Positions 1 to 11,102 of a DNA stretch of 64,000 nucleotides are shown in pieces. The position numbers were made by a program, and so were the translations under genes. The notes under the pieces are model-generated. The model did not search any database. It saw only the letters and a program-made list of their open reading frames with translations, and was not told the origin of the DNA. The stretch spans positions 8,161,810 to 8,225,809 of the forward strand of contig NC_134879.1 of assembly GCF_041734735.1 (NCBI RefSeq). The letters run 5' to 3'. Within the stretch, counting starts at the first letter, position 1; every line of letters begins with the position of its first letter. The DNA comes from Babylonia areolata. Taxonomy: Eukaryota > Mollusca > Gastropoda > Neogastropoda > Buccinidae.

Positions 1-1045
1 TCTCTTGAGGGGACAGAAATTCTTTATCTTTCGTTTTAATTGGATAGTCTTGCAGAACAATGCCTGATTTCATTTCTTTCATTTTGGCCCACATTTTTTT
101 CATATCCTTATGGTCAGATACTTCATTCAAACAGAACTGTGACCAGTATTGTCTTTTTTTCTTGGGCTATAACTCTATTCGCCTTGATTTTTGTGAAACA
201 CATTTCTTTATGAGCGGCTTCTTTTACATCTTTGTTAGGTACTTTTCTGAGTCTTAACCATGTTAGGTATGCTAGTTTCTTTGTATTTACAGCCTCCGCA
301 CATGCATTATTCCACCAAACATTTCCAGAAAAAGTGTCACTCCTCTTTGAACCTTTTTTTGGGAATTGCTATTTCAGCAGCTCCAATAATTGATTTTTGA
401 AAGTTGTTATAAAAAACATTTAAATATTCACAAAAAATTTCACTTTCAGAAATGTTCGTAAGATAGTTTTGAAATGTTTCCCAGTTTGCGTATTTGTAAT
501 TGAATTTTGGGATTTCATCTTCTCCGCTATTTAGATATGGTACAATCCTTTAAAGACAGTGTGACTGGCACGTGATCACTGCCTAGTGGGTCATCCCCAG
601 TATCCCACTGTACTGTTAAAGCTAGAGATGGTGATATGAAGGTAGGTCAAGTGCCGATGCTCTATGATGAGCCACATCTGGGATACGTGTAATCCTCCCA
701 TCGTTAAGTAAATGCAACGATGAATCAACAATATTTTCAACAAAGTCAGGATGAGATACTATTTGACAATCACTATCCCAGAAGGGCGCATGGGAATTAA
801 AATCTCCTCCGACGATCCATCTTTCTTTTGAGCAATTTAATGTTCGCAACCAATTTGTATTTTGCTTACTTGGACCTTTGGGATAGCAGACTGACGCAAA
901 ATGTATGATTTGATTATTAGAGACATGCAATTTTACAAACGTTGCTGACATCTTTTCAGTATAGTTTGAAATAGGAGATGGATGGACACTTGCGTAATTC
1001 AAACCACACTGCACGTAAATAGCTATACTAATCTTGTCAGAATTC
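1..1045 (-). mobile_element. LINE-W fragment: APE endonuclease plus linker (I/Jockey-like)
   Basis: Read on the minus strand, an APE endonuclease segment (about 1045-622) is followed by the linker between endonuclease and RT (about 560-1). The linker holds the GNVWWNNAC motif near 305-325 and a following Lys/Arg-rich helix, as in I/Jockey-type non-LTR retrotransposons. A separate copy of the same lineage lies at the other window edge (63255-64000, plus strand) with the equivalent GNVWWTTDC. The 5' part is absent or unrecognisable above about 1060, and the element runs out of the window at base 1 before the RT. The linker frame is broken, so this is a dead copy. The exact clade is uncertain without a tree. 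Confidence 0.75.
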
Positions 1046-1050
1046 TCCAT
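622..1050 (-). pseudogene. LINE-W endonuclease domain fragment
   Basis: A 142-residue open stretch on the minus strand contains the endonuclease core GGDFNSHAPFWDS at about residues 80-92. It then has the conserved LLNDGxxTRIPD and SALDL block before the usual SDH region, which is lost here. APE endonucleases of this type nick target DNA for target-primed reverse transcription. The N-terminal part of the domain (RNA-binding loop and first catalytic Asn/Glu) is missing, so the piece cannot be active. The first Met is only the first available one, not an authentic start. Confidence 0.7.
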
Positions 1051-1360
1051 TATATGATAAACCGGAGGATAATGATAACCTTTCAGATTCGGTAATTTGT
1101 TTTAGTAACATTTAAGGACTGAAGAAGGAGAATATGATGAGAGTTTTCAAAAAGGTAAGCACGCAGATTATCAATTTTGTACTCAAAGAGCGGGAGTTCC
1201 ATTGCAAGACTGATAGATTCCCACATGTTATTTGCAACTTCTTAGTCATTTATCGGCTAGAATGAATCGTAGAACAAATATCATTAGGTAATGAGATATC
1301 CGAATTTAAAACTAAGATAATGACAGATGAAGGGCCTTATATTATCAAAACACAAGGTAA
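1051..1360. other. Interval without recognised feature
   Basis: About 310 bases of AT-rich sequence between LINE-W and the 48-bp repeat array. No coding similarity, tRNA-like box or tandem repeat was recognised. It may be decayed 5' sequence of LINE-W. Confidence 0.4.
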
Positions 1361-2257
1361 TCAGGTGTTCTTCGTGTAGACAATGTAATAACTGATTTGG
1401 TGCAATGTCAGGTAGTTAACAAGATGTAGTTTTATCTCCTCAGATGACGACGTAAGAAGGTCTTCATACAGACCAGTCGTTGTCTCCGCTGATGACGACC
1501 TCTGGTAGTCATCATACAGTCCAGGTGTTGTCTCCCCAGATGGCAACGTCTGGTGGTCGTCATATAGACTAGGTGATGACTGCTTAGATGGTGATGTTAG
1601 GTATTCATGTGGACTAAGTGATGACTGTTCTGATGATGACGACAGGTGGTAGTCATGTGGATCAGGCGTTGTCTCATCAGTTGGCGCCGTCAGGTGGTCG
1701 TCATGTAGATTATGTAATGTCTGCTGAGGTGATGCTGTTGGAAGGCTTTCATGTACGCCCGATGATGTCTTTACAGATGACGACGTCAGGTGGTCATCAT
1801 GTAGAACACGTGAAGCATTTTCAGATGATGATGTCATATGGTCATTGTGAAGAACAGGTGATGGCTCCTCTGATGATGATTTCAGATGGTAGTCATGTAG
1901 ATCAAGTGATGTCTCCTCCGATGACAATGTCAGATGACCGTCTTGTAAACCAGCTGATGTCTCCTTAGGTGACGATGTCGGGTGGTCGTCATGTAGAACA
2001 GGTAATGTCTCCTCAGATAATGATGGCAGGTGGTTGTTGTGAAGACCAGGTTTTGTTGCAGATGACAAGTGGACGTCATGTAGACCGGAAGTTTTACGTT
2101 CTGATGATATTACCGTGTAATCATCATACACATTTTTCAACATTAATTTTCCATCAAGGACCTGAGTCTGTGTTGACACACTATCATAATGTACATGAGT
2201 CTGTGTAGCCTTGGAACACAATTTATGATATTGTGGCTCAGGCTTACAATGGACCAC
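1361..2257 (-). CDS. Open frame through a 48-bp tandem repeat (His/Asp/Ser-rich, 298 aa)
   Basis: The minus-strand frame stays open for 298 codons. From about residue 58 it consists of some 14-15 imperfect 16-residue repeats with a consensus near LHDDHLTSSSEETSPG. The period, 48 bp, is a multiple of three, so every copy reads in the same frame. An ATQT...STQT segment (residues about 18-31) precedes the repeats and recalls QT-rich linkers in some LINE proteins. The listed Met lies inside the neighbouring LINE-RTE fragment, so the true start, if any, is unknown. No signal peptide or known domain is visible. It could be a real low-complexity protein, part of a LINE ORF, or a minisatellite that happens to be open. 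Confidence 0.3.
   Translation of the reverse strand: MVHCKPEPQYHKLCSKATQTHVHYDSVSTQTQVLDGKLMLKNVYDDYTVISSERKTSGLHDVHLSSATKPGLHNNHLPSLSEETLPVLHDDHPTSSPKETSAGLQDGHLTLSSEETSLDLHDYHLKSSSEEPSPVLHNDHMTSSSENASRVLHDDHLTSSSVKTSSGVHESLPTASPQQTLHNLHDDHLTAPTDETTPDPHDYHLSSSSEQSSLSPHEYLTSPSKQSSPSLYDDHQTLPSGETTPGLYDDYQRSSSAETTTGLYEDLLTSSSEEIKLHLVNYLTLHQISYYIVYTKNT
1440..2095. repeat. Minisatellite, 48-bp unit, about 14 degenerate copies
   Basis: Tandem units of about 48 bp built around GATGACG...GGTGGTCGTCATGTAGA...GTGATGTCTCC (plus strand). Copies differ by many substitutions but few indels, so the array is old yet has kept its period. It is the one minisatellite in the window whose single-frame openness is not trivial, because the period is divisible by three. 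Confidence 0.8.
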
Positions 2258-3515
2258 TTTGCCACTGTCATCAGGGTCTACGCTCCAATAATGACGAACC
2301 TAGATGACATCAGAAAAGCCTTCTACAAAGAGCTGAACCGTGTCATCAATGAGGTCAACCACAAGGACAAACTCATCATCCTCGTGTGGGAAGGGACCGC
2401 TCTACTTGGCCCAACATTCTTGGACGGCACGGCACTGGAAACCGCAACTCCAATGGTCAGCTGCTGTTGTCACTGTTTGCACAACATGAACTTTCAATCA
2501 CCAAGACCATCTTCCAGCAGATGGGCAAGTTCAAGAAGACACGGATACACCCCATGCCAAACAGTGGCACATGCTTGACTATGTTATTGTTCGCCAGAGG
2601 GACAGACGTGATGTGCTCATGAGGGAAGCTGACTGCTGGTCCGATCACAGTCTGATCAGGAGCAAGATGAACAAATCAGCCAGAGACAAGCCCCCGAGAA
2701 AGCTGAACACTGCTCGCCTGTGTAGCAGCAGAGACATTCTGCAAGAAAGGATCCAGAAATGTCTGTCGAACATCGACCTCACTGGAAGAGACACTGGCGA
2801 GGAATGGAAAGTCTTCAAAGAATCCATGTACAACACTGTAGCTGACACCATGGGCTTTGCTGAATGCAAACATAGAGACTGGTTTGATGAAAACGACCCA
2901 GAGATCAACAAGCTCATAGACATGCTCCACAAGACCCACAGAGATCACCTCAGCGAGAAGACCTGCGAGAAGAAGAAACAGAAATACCAGCAAGCCAGTC
3001 AGCTCATCCAGCAGAAGCTTCGACAGATGAAGAACGATTGGTGGGAAAAGAAAGCAGAAAGTCTGCAAGCTGCGGCTGACATCAACCACATGAAGACATT
3101 TCATGAGGGCCTTCGCACCATCCATGGACTAAAGAGAACTGGGTCCACACACATTCGTGCTTCTGACTAGACAACACTGTTGACTAGGCTGAGCACTTCA
3201 ATGCTCTCTTGAATAGAGACTCGTCAGTATCTGAAGAAGCAATCACTGCGCTCCCCCAACTGCCAGTGAAGAAGACTCTGCATCCTGGGAAGATGTCGCC
3301 CTTGTAAGAGCACAGTGGGAGCAACAGTGTACCCAAGGGCACAAAGACATTCGAGCGCAACACAGCAGCCGCCATCCAGGAAAAGAGGAATCGCAGAAAA
3401 CGGGGTCCTTCCTTACAGGAATCCATTCTTCATTCCCACATGAGGATCCACATCAGCATGTGACCTGCCTGCCTACTCATCCGTCGGATACGACGGGAGA
3501 ATCCAGAGAGTATCT
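2225..3515 (+). mobile_element. LINE-RTE fragment (RTE/RTEX-like), internally deleted
   Basis: Plus strand. The endonuclease middle ATVIRVYAP (about 2255-2285) leads to a degenerate GDFN region, then LDYVIVRQRDRRDV and WSDHSLIRSKM (2574-2676), the usual order for RTE-type elements often annotated as 'craniofacial development protein 2-like'. The endonuclease-RT linker follows, to FHEGLRTIHG at about 3100-3130. RT sequence is recognisable for only about 130 bases (to about 3270). The frame then jumps to the extreme C-terminus, a basic KRNRRKR stretch and SHMRIH, a relic of the terminal zinc-finger (about 3350-3455). Catalytic RT is therefore deleted, and several frameshifts are present. A (TG)n tract follows directly. 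Confidence 0.75.
2571..3170 (+). pseudogene. LINE-RTE endonuclease C-terminus and linker, 199 aa open stretch
   Basis: Longest open piece of LINE-RTE. It starts at the MLDYVIVRQRDRRDV block and runs through WSDHSLI into a Lys/Glu-rich helical linker, stopping just after GSTHIRASD at the start of the RT domain. The SDH catalytic signature of APE endonucleases is preserved. The start is simply the first Met after an upstream frameshift. Not functional alone. Confidence 0.7.
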
Positions 3516-3517
3516 TT

Positions 3518-3735
<218 letters not shown>

Positions 3736-3865
3736 TCCTCGTGGACGTTTTGTGTTATGTGTGTAATTGGGAATGTATGCGTGCGTGTGAGCGCGGGCGC
3801 GCGTGTGTTTGTGTATGTGCGCGTGCGTCCGTGCGCGTGTGTGTACGTGAGAGCGTGTGTGTGTG

Positions 3866-4230
3866 TACCCACCCCCACCTCCCACCCACTGCCCTGCTTA
3901 ACCACTACCCCCACAACTCCAAACCCCTTACCCCCACCCCAGCCTTCGCCCGCTTACGCTCACATCATTCTACATGGAACAGCCAGAGATTGTTAATTAC
4001 CCGAAAAATCCATAGCGTGAAACAGGTCAACAGCGGCCATTAGCCAATCATGCAGTAAGGCTACTGTTCTGATGACCAGATGATTGAGAGATTAGCTGAC
4101 AACGTTTCAGGGGTAAATGAGCCACAGGGGGACTCAGACATCCAGAAATAATCGTAAAAAGGGGAATATAAACTGAAAATGAAAGCGTTGTGGAGGATTG
4201 TAACGTGTGTGTGTTTGGGGGGTGGTTGTG
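3866..4230. other. Interval without recognised feature
   Basis: C-rich stretch (3868-3945), then about 280 bases of unremarkable sequence. No gene, tRNA-like box or known element was seen. Confidence 0.4.
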
Positions 4231-4232
4231 TG

Positions 4233-4244
4233 TATATGTGTGTG

Positions 4245-4322
<78 letters not shown>
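4233..4322. repeat. (TG)n microsatellite
   Basis: Near-perfect TG repeat of about 70 bases preceded by an imperfect TG/TA stretch. Confidence 0.97.
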
Positions 4323-4323
<1 letters not shown>

Positions 4324-4526
4324 CATTCCAGGCAGCCAAATGTGCGAAACTGTTTATCTAATTTTCCTTTTATTGATTCAGCATTCGTTGCTTCATTCAT
4401 ACATTCATTTAATCATTTTATTCTTAAGATCGCTTTTTTTGAGATATAATACATTCATACATTTCTATTGGGTTACCATTTAGTCTTTCGTTCGTTCGTT
4501 CATCCGTCTGCTTACTTTTTGCAGGA

Positions 4527-5311
4527 ACGAATGATGTGCATTGTAACAGTGCTGTGTGTATTCAGGGCACGGAATGATGTGCATTGTAACAGTGTTGTGC
4601 ATTCAGGGCATGGAATGATGTGCATTGTAACAGTGCTGTGTGTATTCAGGGCACGGAATGATGTGCATTGTAACAGTGTTGTGCATTCAGGGCATGGAAT
4701 GATGTGCATTGTAACAGTGCTGTGTGTATTCAGGGCATGGAATGATGTGCATTGTAACAGTGTTGTGCATTCAGGGCATGGAATGATGTGCATTGTAACA
4801 GTGCTGTGTGTATTCAGGGCATGGAATGATGTGCATTGTAACAGTGTTGTGCATTCAGGGCATGGAATGATGTGCATTGTAACAGTGTTGTGCATTCAGG
4901 GCATGGAATGATGTGCATTGTAACAGTGTTGTGCATTCAGGGCATGGAATGATGTGCATTGTAAGTGTTGTGCATTCAGGGCATGGAATGATGTGCATTG
5001 TAACAGTGTTATGTATTCAGGGCATGGAATGATGTGCATTGTAACAGTGTTGTGTATTCAGGGTACGGAATGATGTGCATTGTAACAGTGTTGTGCATTC
5101 AGGGCATGGAATGATGTGCATTGTAACAGTGTTGTGCATTCAGGGCACGGAATGATGTGCATTGTAACAGTGTTGTGTATTCAGGGCATGGAATGATGTG
5201 CATTGTAACAGTGTTGTGTATATTCAGGGCATGGAATGATGTGCACTGTGACAGTGTTGTGTATATTCAGGGCATGGAATGATGTGCATTGTAACAGTGT
5301 TGTGTATATTC
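4527..5311. repeat. Minisatellite, 41-46 bp unit, about 18 copies
   Basis: Unit GGAATGATGTGCATTGTAAC followed by AGTG(T/C)TGTG(TGT)CATTCAGGGCA(T/C). In the first half a shorter GTGCATTC and a longer GTGTGTATTC form alternate, which looks like a two-unit higher-order repeat. The last unit (CAGCGCACG) grades straight into SINE-A at 5312. Open frames in both strands here are artefacts. Confidence 0.95.
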
Positions 5312-5510
5312 AGCGCACGTAAACGAACCCATGGCAACAAAAGGGTTGTCTCTGGCAAAATTCTGTAGAAAAAATCCACTTCGATAGGAAAACAGCAACA
5401 AAATGGGTAGCGCTGTCGGTGTGGCGACGCGCTCTCCCTGGGCAGAGCAGCCCGAATTTCACACAGAGAAATCTGTTGTGACAAAAAATAGTTATACAAA
5501 TACAACTATA
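5312..5510 (+). mobile_element. SINE-A, 5'-truncated copy
   Basis: Holds the SINE-A body (CCATGGCAACAAAAGGGTTG, then AATCCACTTCGATAGGAAAA) and 3' end (GAATTTCACACAGAGAAATC, TGTTGTGACAAAAAA). The same order is found in the copies at 18366-18770 (-), 53375-53785 (+), 57470-57725 (-) and 61590-61840 (+). The tRNA-like head is missing, since the copy begins at the edge of the minisatellite. SINE-A copies end in TACAA-type repeats. Confidence 0.85.
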
Positions 5511-6490
5511 TTAGAACGGCGCCCAGGTGCTCAAGAATCCTGAGCAGTTCTTTTCTCTGCCAGACATATTCTGCAACATCACTTGCTTTGCCCCTTGGCC
5601 TTCTCAACTGTACGTGGTAAAATGTCCACGTTAAATCTGTCGCGATCCCAATCCTGATACAAGCATTCCTCACTGCACTTTTGTTTTCCGTTGTTTGGTT
5701 GGCTCGAGAGCCACATTCTTTGCAGTGATGGATGAAGTGATCCAGTCCATCCGTCCCTTGACCTTCTTTACCACCCTTCCTGGTTGGATAAGGAACACTT
5801 TGTGGATTAGAATTATTCTAATTTGGGGTGAAGATGTCTAATAAAGCATTCACTGAAAGCGGGGACGATGACATGGAATCCCCATCGCTGTCCCTCACAG
5901 GCCTTCTTCATCTCGCTCCCTTCTGACTCTTCGCCCACTTCCCCAACTCTCCCTACCCCCACCCGGTCCCCCATCACCCCTCTCACCCCCTCAACCAGTT
6001 ATTATCCCAAAGGTTAGTTGTTTGTTGTTGTTTTTGTTGTTTTTCAAAAACAAACAAACAACAACAACAACAAACAACAACAACAACAAACATACAAACA
6101 AACAAACAAAAGAAAACAAAGACAATCATACACAATAACAGATGATTTCGTATTTATCGTTGTCGAAAAATGATTCAGTTAAAAAAAAATCAAAGAAAAG
6201 AGAAAGGGAGTAATACGTGAGAAACAAACAGGAAAGAAACAAACAGGAAAGAAACAAAAGAAAAAAAAACAAAACAATAATGGATCACCAAAGAAAATTA
6301 AATTCCTGAACGACAACTGAGAATAAAGAGGAAGAAACACAAAGCGTAATTCAATAGGTTTTGATTAAATCTAATTACAATGAAGAAAATCATAGAAAAA
6401 ATTAAGAAATAAAATCACCCGAAAGAAAATGCAAACGGCGAAGAGTTCCATAAAAGCAAAAAACCCAACACGGTCACATATTTTAAACGA
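5511..6490. other. Non-coding interval; (CAA)n and A-rich sequence
   Basis: 5520-5900 has moderate GC and no recognised feature. 6005-6120 is (GTT)n/(CAA)n/(CAAA)n with a short inverted arrangement, TTGTTGTTTTTGTTG against CAACAACAACAA. 6180-6490 is A-rich simple sequence. No host exon could be supported. Confidence 0.5.
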
Positions 6491-6764
6491 AATGAAAAAG
6501 TGTGTATGTGTGTGTGTGTGGAGGGGTGGGTGGGGGGTGGGGGGGAGACACCACGATGGACGTGATGAAGGAAAGCAGTCCGCTGAAACAGGATGTCAGC
6601 AGTACACAGCCTGCAAACTGTCCGTCATGTACACAGTGTACATGTGTAGTAATCCTGCCAGACTACTTAATTTAGTTCTTTACACACACATAATGGAAGT
6701 CGCTAAAAGGATGTAAAAGAGATCTTGTCCATCTATCTTTCTACCAGACGCCTCTTGAAATCAT

Positions 6765-6807
<43 letters not shown>

Positions 6808-7017
6808 GTTATTGATTCTCCCTCCCTCTGCGGAGTGACATGGTGACCGGAAAGAAATGAGTTCAAGGCTAGCGCGCATCTTTTATAAATAAATGTTAAA
6901 GAGACAGTGACACTGTTATCCAAATACGACCAGTGTCCAAAGGCTGCAGTGCAGAAAGTGCGGTTGCAAGGTTGCAACAATACTCACGATAAAGGCGATA
7001 AAAATAAAATAGCATAT
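6491..7017. other. Interval with a (GA)n tract
   Basis: A TG/G-rich patch (6500-6545), unremarkable sequence, then a pure (GA)n tract at about 6766-6806. No coding or RNA feature recognised. Confidence 0.5.
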
Positions 7018-7157
<140 letters not shown>

Positions 7158-7295
7158 GTTTGTGCATGTGTGTTGAAGCCTGACTGAATGACACAGGAAA
7201 TAAACGATGAGCGCATAAAGCCAGCCGTCAGTCGGCTCTACCCAGGTAGGCAGCCTGTTGTGCAAATGTCTTCGTTACTATGTAAGTATCCACAT
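7158..7295 (+). mobile_element. SINE-E fragment (body only)
   Basis: Matches the second half of the complete SINE-E (11103-11514): ACACAGGAAA, GATGAGCGC, CAGCCGTCAGTCGGCTCTAC, CCAGGTAGGCAGCCTGTTGT. Both the tRNA head and the GTAAAGCGC tail are missing. It stops before a (CATCAT) patch. Confidence 0.8.
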
Positions 7296-7307
7296 CATCA
7301 TCATCAA

Positions 7308-7308
7308 C

Positions 7309-7365
<57 letters not shown>

Positions 7366-7366
7366 G
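7308..7366. repeat. (TC)n(CA)n microsatellite
   Basis: About 38 bases of TC repeat followed by about 17 bases of CA repeat. Confidence 0.95.
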
Positions 7367-7391
7367 TAACTTTTCACGTACTGTTTGTTAT

Positions 7392-7680
7392 CCGCCAGGT
7401 AGGCAGCCATACTCCGTTTTCGGGGATTTGCATGCTGGGTATGTTCTGGTTTCCATAACTAACCGAATACTGACATGGATTACAGCATCTTTAACGTGCA
7501 TATTTGATCTCCTGCACACATGTACATATGAAGGGGGTCTGAGCACCAGCAGATCTCCACATATGTTGACCAGGGAGATCGGGAAAATCTCCAGATATGC
7601 CGACACCGGGGATCGAACTCAGGAAACTCGGGCGAGAAAGCAGCGCTCTATCCATTCGGCCACCGCACCCGCACTTGCTT
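7392..7680 (-). mobile_element. SINE-B, tRNA-headed copy, 3'-truncated
   Basis: On the minus strand from about 7676 it begins with a tRNA-like head. The A box GTGGCCGAATGGATAGAGCG and B box GAGTTCGATCCC are the internal pol III promoter. Then come GGAGATTTTCCCGATCTCCC, CACGTTAAAGATGCTGTAAT and GAAAACGGAGTATGGCTGCC. The body is shared with SINE-E but the 3' end differs. This copy stops just after the GGCTGCCTACC block; the true 3' end is seen at 59965-60112. Confidence 0.85.
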
Positions 7681-8440
7681 TGAACCTTGCCCAAATCATA
7701 TTTCGGCTCAAAATTATATGGAATCGACCCGATGTCCATTAGATGTGCAATTATCAATAATTAAAAGAGCAATTTCGTTCATAAACAGCTTACAACTGCT
7801 TTGCACGGCCTCGTCTCCCCGGCCCCCTTTGTCCTTCACCTCTAGCCTCAGCCGACCCGGTATAGCAACTTATTGGTACTCCCGTTGGTTTTTACCCCGG
7901 GGTCAAATCTGGTTAACAAGATAAACCCTGGGGTCTGTGTGGACTAGTCTGGAATGAATGACCCCCGGGGATAACTTCAGCTAGCCAGATCTACAACTCC
8001 CCCCTCCCCGTCCCACTCCCCCACCCCCCGCCCCAAGCTGGATTTTAGTACCCCACGCCCCTCGTAATTGGGTTGTTTGAAATGACCCCCGGTGGTAAAT
8101 TTGGACCCATGTAGAATCAATACAGGCTATCAAAGTAGAACTCCCCCCACATTTCTTTCCTGTTCAGATGTACCGGAGAAAAGGGGCATGGTTCAGTAAA
8201 GACCAGCCCGAGACTACCACCACGCCCTTTTCCTTTCAATAGCTTCTCAGTCTGATATCATCATTTTAGATGAACAGACTATAAATAAATAAACAAGAAA
8301 TCCATAGCTTGATCAAAACCGTAGATAGGGGGCAACTTCAACTGAGGTGTCAATCGTGACTAGCCACTGAGTCTAGCCCAGAATGGCCCATGCGCAAAAT
8401 CCAGCTGAGGTATAGTTTGATGTTGTTACACCGCAAGCAT
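7681..8440. other. Interval with repeated ACCCCGGGG motifs
   Basis: No gene recognised. Four related palindromic motifs (ACCCCGGGGTCAAAT at 7893, ACCCTGGGGTC at 7925, GACCCCCGGGGATAA at 7960, GACCCCCGGTGGTAAATTTGG at 8084) recur within 200 bases, suggesting an old interspersed or foldback repeat. Confidence 0.45.
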
Positions 8441-8622
8441 ATGTAATGTTGTGGCTAGTGAGATTCAGACAAAGACATTCATCAACAAAACTGATTGTCA
8501 GTCTTAATTTTCGAGGCATGGATCTCAACATTCGGTTGGAATCGCCAAAAGAAGAGAAAAAATGTCATAGAACAATAGAAGCGTTTGACAATTTTCTTGA
8601 TTCGGCGAAATCACTGGGCAAA

Positions 8623-8673
<51 letters not shown>

Positions 8674-8691
8674 CAGTAAGGAAATAAGAAA
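8441..8691. other. Unassigned sequence and a (CA)n tract
   Basis: 8446-8625 is open on the plus strand (60 residues) but has no recognised domain. 8622-8666 is a pure CA repeat. LINE-L2 coding sequence resumes just after it, so the CA tract marks the 5' border of that truncated copy. Confidence 0.5.
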
Positions 8692-9096
8692 ATGACAAGG
8701 CAAACGCTAATTCAGGACTCGTTGGCAGGTACACATATAGTAAGTGAAAGTCTTCTGTCTGGTTCTTTTCCCTCTAGCTATAAAGTCGCAGTTGTAAAAC
8801 CGCTGCTTAAGAAACCTTCTCTGGATCAGAATGCTCTACAAAATTATCGACCAGTATCAAACTTATCTTTTATGTCCAAGGTCATTGAAAAAGTTGTTCT
8901 GGGTCAGTTATTTGAATACCTAAACTCACATTCCCTGCTGTCACCCAACCAATCAGCATAGAGACCATCACATAGTACATAGACTGCACTTCTCAAGGTC
9001 ACTAATGGTATACTCCTGGCACTAGATCAAGGTCATGTTTCCGTTCTTACTCTGTTCGATCTCAGCGCAGCGTTTGACACCATAGACCATACACTT

Positions 9097-9504
9097 TTGT
9101 TGCACATCCTTCATTACTACTATGGGGTTTCTGGATTAGCTCTCTCTTGGGTCAAAAGCTATCTTTCAAGTGACATCCAGACAGTCATCATCAATAATCA
9201 TTCATCACAACCAGCACCTGTTTTATTCGGAGTTTCACAGGGTTCTGTCTTAGGTCCTATACTTTTCATCATGTACACCAAACCTCTTCATACACTCATC
9301 CAACATCACTTTGTTTCCAACCAATCTTTTGCAGATGACACACAACTTTATAGAATATGTCAACCTACAGAAATATGTCAAACCATACAGACTTTACAGT
9401 CATGCATCACAGATGTCAAATCATGGATGACAGATCGCAAACTTAAACTAAATGATAATAAAAACAGAAGCACTTCTCATTCACTCAAAGCGCTTATTTT
9501 CTGA
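9097..9504 (+). pseudogene. LINE-L2 reverse transcriptase core fragment
   Basis: Longest open RT piece of this copy (135 aa). It covers the GLALSWVKSYLS block, the GVSQGSVLGPILF motif and FADDTQLY, whose two aspartates are part of the RT active site. It stops soon after LKLNDNKN, where the frame shifts. The start is an internal Met within the RT fold. Confidence 0.85.
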
Positions 9505-10379
9505 CTTGCCTAAGCCTTCATCTATCCTTTCTCAGCATCTGCACACAATTTAGGGTACATGCTTTCAGATGACATGACACTTGACATGCACATCAACCAC
9601 ATTTGTAGGTCAGCATATGCAGCACTTCAACAAATTCGCCAGTATCTAACCACAGAAACCACAAAGACATTGGTTTGTTCTTTTGTCCTATCTAGATTAC
9701 ATTATGGAAATGCTTTCTTGCTGGCTGCCCCAAACACTGTGCTGACAAACTTAAAAAAGTTAAAAACTCTGCAGCACGACTCACACTCAAGGCTAGAAAA
9801 CGTCAGCACATCATCCCGCTACTCGCTTCCCTTCACTGGCTCCCAATTCAAGCACGAATAGAATACAAACTCTCAGTACTTTTTCACAATTTCTTCACTG
9901 ATTCTTGTCCCGTCTATCTTTCAGATCTGCTTTCTGTCTAATCACCACCCAGACAACTCCGTTCTTCAAATGACATGCGCACACTGTCTATTCCAAGAAT
10001 TCGCACAAAAACTTATGGTGAACGTTCTTTTTCTTTTGTTGCACCAAAACAGTGGAATTCACAACCCTCACACATTCGTCGCACCCCAACACTCGCATTC
10101 AAGAGAGCACTGAAAACATCTTTTCAGTTTGTATCTTTCTAAGTAGAGCTTTTCCATCTGTATATGCTTGCTATGATTTGATCGCTGGACATACTGTTGA
10201 AGTTGATTTGCGTGTATTTGTGATGATTTTAAGTGTTCTTCTGTGAGGCCTGGTTCCTGGTGCGTGTTTTTGACTTGGGTAAATGTGATATGTTTTTATC
10301 TTGGTGTGATTTGGGGCCTATGTGATGTCAGACTATGATATTGCCTGTGATGATTTTAAATTATATGTTTGTGTATATG

Positions 10380-10648
<269 letters not shown>

Positions 10649-10864
10649 TTAGCTTGAAGTATGTAGATTTTAGCGTGATATGTATTTTAGCAACTGTGAT
10701 GTGAGACTATGTCTATCTGTTTATTTTATTCTATTTTATTTCATTTCATTCTATTTTATTTTTCTTATACATATTTTATATCACTTTTAAATTTGTATAT
10801 CTTATTGTAAAGCGCGGTGAGCCCCATTTGAGATGGGGGTACGGCGCTGTATAAACCTGCATAC

Positions 10865-10903
<39 letters not shown>

Positions 10904-10935
10904 CATCATCATCATCATTATTATTATCATTATTA

Positions 10936-11102
10936 TTATTACACATGTTTTTATGAAAGTTTTCAAAAGTGGCACGGCGGTTGTCCTTATAGACAGAAAA
11001 GAATGAAGGGATTAAAGAAACAGTACATGAATACATGCACACACGCAGGGAGATAGATACATACATCGTACATACATACATACATCATACATACATACAT
11101 AT
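10936..11102. other. Interval ending in (CATA)n
   Basis: Unremarkable sequence to 11030, then an imperfect (CATA)n stretch that flanks SINE-E. Confidence 0.6.

Noticed and set aside
4512-4911. CRISPR-like array at the 41-46 bp repeat
   Set aside because: Units are contiguous without unique spacers and the DNA is eukaryotic; it is a minisatellite.
8446-8679. Small plus-strand ORF ending in His-Thr repeats
   Set aside because: No domain recognised and it runs into a CA repeat; kept only as unassigned sequence.
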